From IMG/VR virus record IMGVR_UViG_3300047462_000753, positions 1 to 46,756 of that record: a stretch of 46,756 nucleotides of DNA; one strand, 5' to 3'. Below the pieces are notes generated by a model. That model had not been told where the DNA came from, made no database searches, and worked only from the letters and a program-made list of their open reading frames with translations. Shown here piece after piece: positions 46,287 to 46,756 of this stretch (position 1 is the first letter of the stretch; the number at the start of each line of letters is the position of its first letter). The stretch is from a virus. The translations under genes and the position numbers were made by a program.

Positions 46287-46756
46287 TCATGCGCAATTTC
46301 GTTCCCGCCTTCATCACCGCCATCCTGCTCACCGGCACCGGCATCCTGCTGTCCGGTTGCTCGCAGACCAATCTCAGCGATGTCATCCACTCGGCCGGCC
46401 AGGACGGATCTTCGTTCTGCGTCAATCAGCAGGTGAAGGGCCCCGGCTGGTCCGAGAGCGTCTTCGTGGCGCGCAGCAACTCCCCGAAGGCGGGAAGCTC
46501 GTCGGCCGGATCGGACGCCTGCAACGTGCTGCACAATGGCGACGGCAACTTGACCACGCCGGCCACGGCACCGACGCCCCCGGTTGCGCCAACCTCGATC
46601 GCGCCTGCCGTTCCGGCACCGGTGTCGGTTACGCCTCTTCCCGCGCCCAGCCCAGCGGCGGCCAATTTCAGCCTCTCTCCCGCCATCGTGCAGCAGGCGG
46701 CGTTGGATCGTGCGCGCATGCTCGATGCCGTGCGCAAGGCCAGCCACCCGCAGTGA
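46283..46756 (+). CDS. Lipoprotein, possible o-spanin or surface-exclusion protein
   Basis: 157 residues. A type II signal peptide (MIMRNFVPAFITAILLTGTG, then ILLSGCSQ) has the lipobox LSGC with Cys26, so it is predicted to be lipidated. The middle is Pro/Ala/Thr-rich (TPATAPTPPVAPTSIAP, then VTPLPAPSPAA), with a helical C-terminal end (VQQAALDRARMLDAVRKA). AGGAGG precedes the start. Pro-rich lipoproteins near endolysins are often outer-membrane spanins, but there is no clear i-spanin next to it, so surface exclusion is an alternative. The stop codon is the last three bases of the window. Confidence 0.72.
   Translation: MIMRNFVPAFITAILLTGTGILLSGCSQTNLSDVIHSAGQDGSSFCVNQQVKGPGWSESVFVARSNSPKAGSSSAGSDACNVLHNGDGNLTTPATAPTPPVAPTSIAPAVPAPVSVTPLPAPSPAAANFSLSPAIVQQAALDRARMLDAVRKASHPQ

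Noticed and set aside
1-46756. CRISPR arrays, insertion sequences or rRNA genes
   Set aside because: No regularly spaced identical repeats, transposase motifs or rRNA-like segments were found.

Overview
This 46.8 kb window is a nearly complete genome, or prophage, of a temperate tailed phage with a contractile tail. The host is most likely a GC-rich alphaproteobacterium. That host call is an inference from the codon use, the ATGA-coupled gene organisation, the GapR-like, RuvC-like and MmcB-like genes, and the style of the head genes; the sequence does not fix a genus. Almost everything is read rightward. Only the immunity genes at the left edge (1-1283), and possibly one small antisense ORF, are leftward. 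The window begins on the stop codon of one gene and ends on the stop codon of another, so it looks trimmed to gene boundaries. No integrase, transposase, tRNA, CRISPR array or partition gene is visible.

Layout. (a) 1-1580: immunity switch. A cleavable CI/LexA-type repressor and a secreted Cys-rich protein read leftward and a YdaS/Cro-like regulator reads rightward, separated by three related operators. (b) 1.6-4.3 kb: small early proteins, a GapR-like protein with an RMF-like tail, and a RuvC-type resolvase. (c) 4.3-11.4 kb: a tightly coupled DNA-modification and helicase block, consisting of a C5-cytosine methyltransferase with nine degenerate repeats, a helicase-methyltransferase fusion, a PD-(D/E)XK-like protein, a possible Mom/GNAT-like protein and an SF2 helicase. 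(d) 11.4-13.6 kb: a replication protein with a palindrome-rich candidate origin inside its gene, and small proteins, closed by a terminator-like hairpin. (e) 13.7-14.3 kb: a phage NusG paralogue placed just before the late genes.

(f) 14.4-29.5 kb: packaging and head module. It holds TerS, TerL, a DUF1073 portal carrying a C-terminal PBECR-type nuclease-like domain, a MuF-like protein, a DUF2213 protease/scaffold, a cement protein, a DUF2184 major capsid protein and connector proteins. (g) 29.5-39.4 kb: a short contractile tail resembling cyanophage Pam3. It holds a DUF3383 sheath, a DUF3277 tube, tail chaperones joined by a clear -1 frameshift signal, a tape measure with a lysozyme domain, a Dit-like protein, a plug, a hub, a gp138 spike, a gp25-like wedge, baseplate J and DUF2612. 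(h) 39.4-43.9 kb: fibre and receptor-binding proteins, including a predicted seven-bladed propeller. (i) 43.9-46.8 kb: lysis genes (GH108 endolysin, membrane proteins, a lipoprotein), a run of hairpins that may be a structured RNA, and a Dam-like adenine methyltransferase.

How it fits together. The repressor probably holds the rightward early promoter off. After induction, early genes remodel and protect phage DNA and start replication. The NusG paralogue may then let RNA polymerase read through the hairpin at 13.57 kb into the 30 kb late operon. The least ordinary features are the portal-nuclease fusion, the repeat-rich cytosine methyltransferase within its coupled modification block, the NusG paralogue with hairpins sharing a CGCCAA loop, and the hairpin array near the right end.
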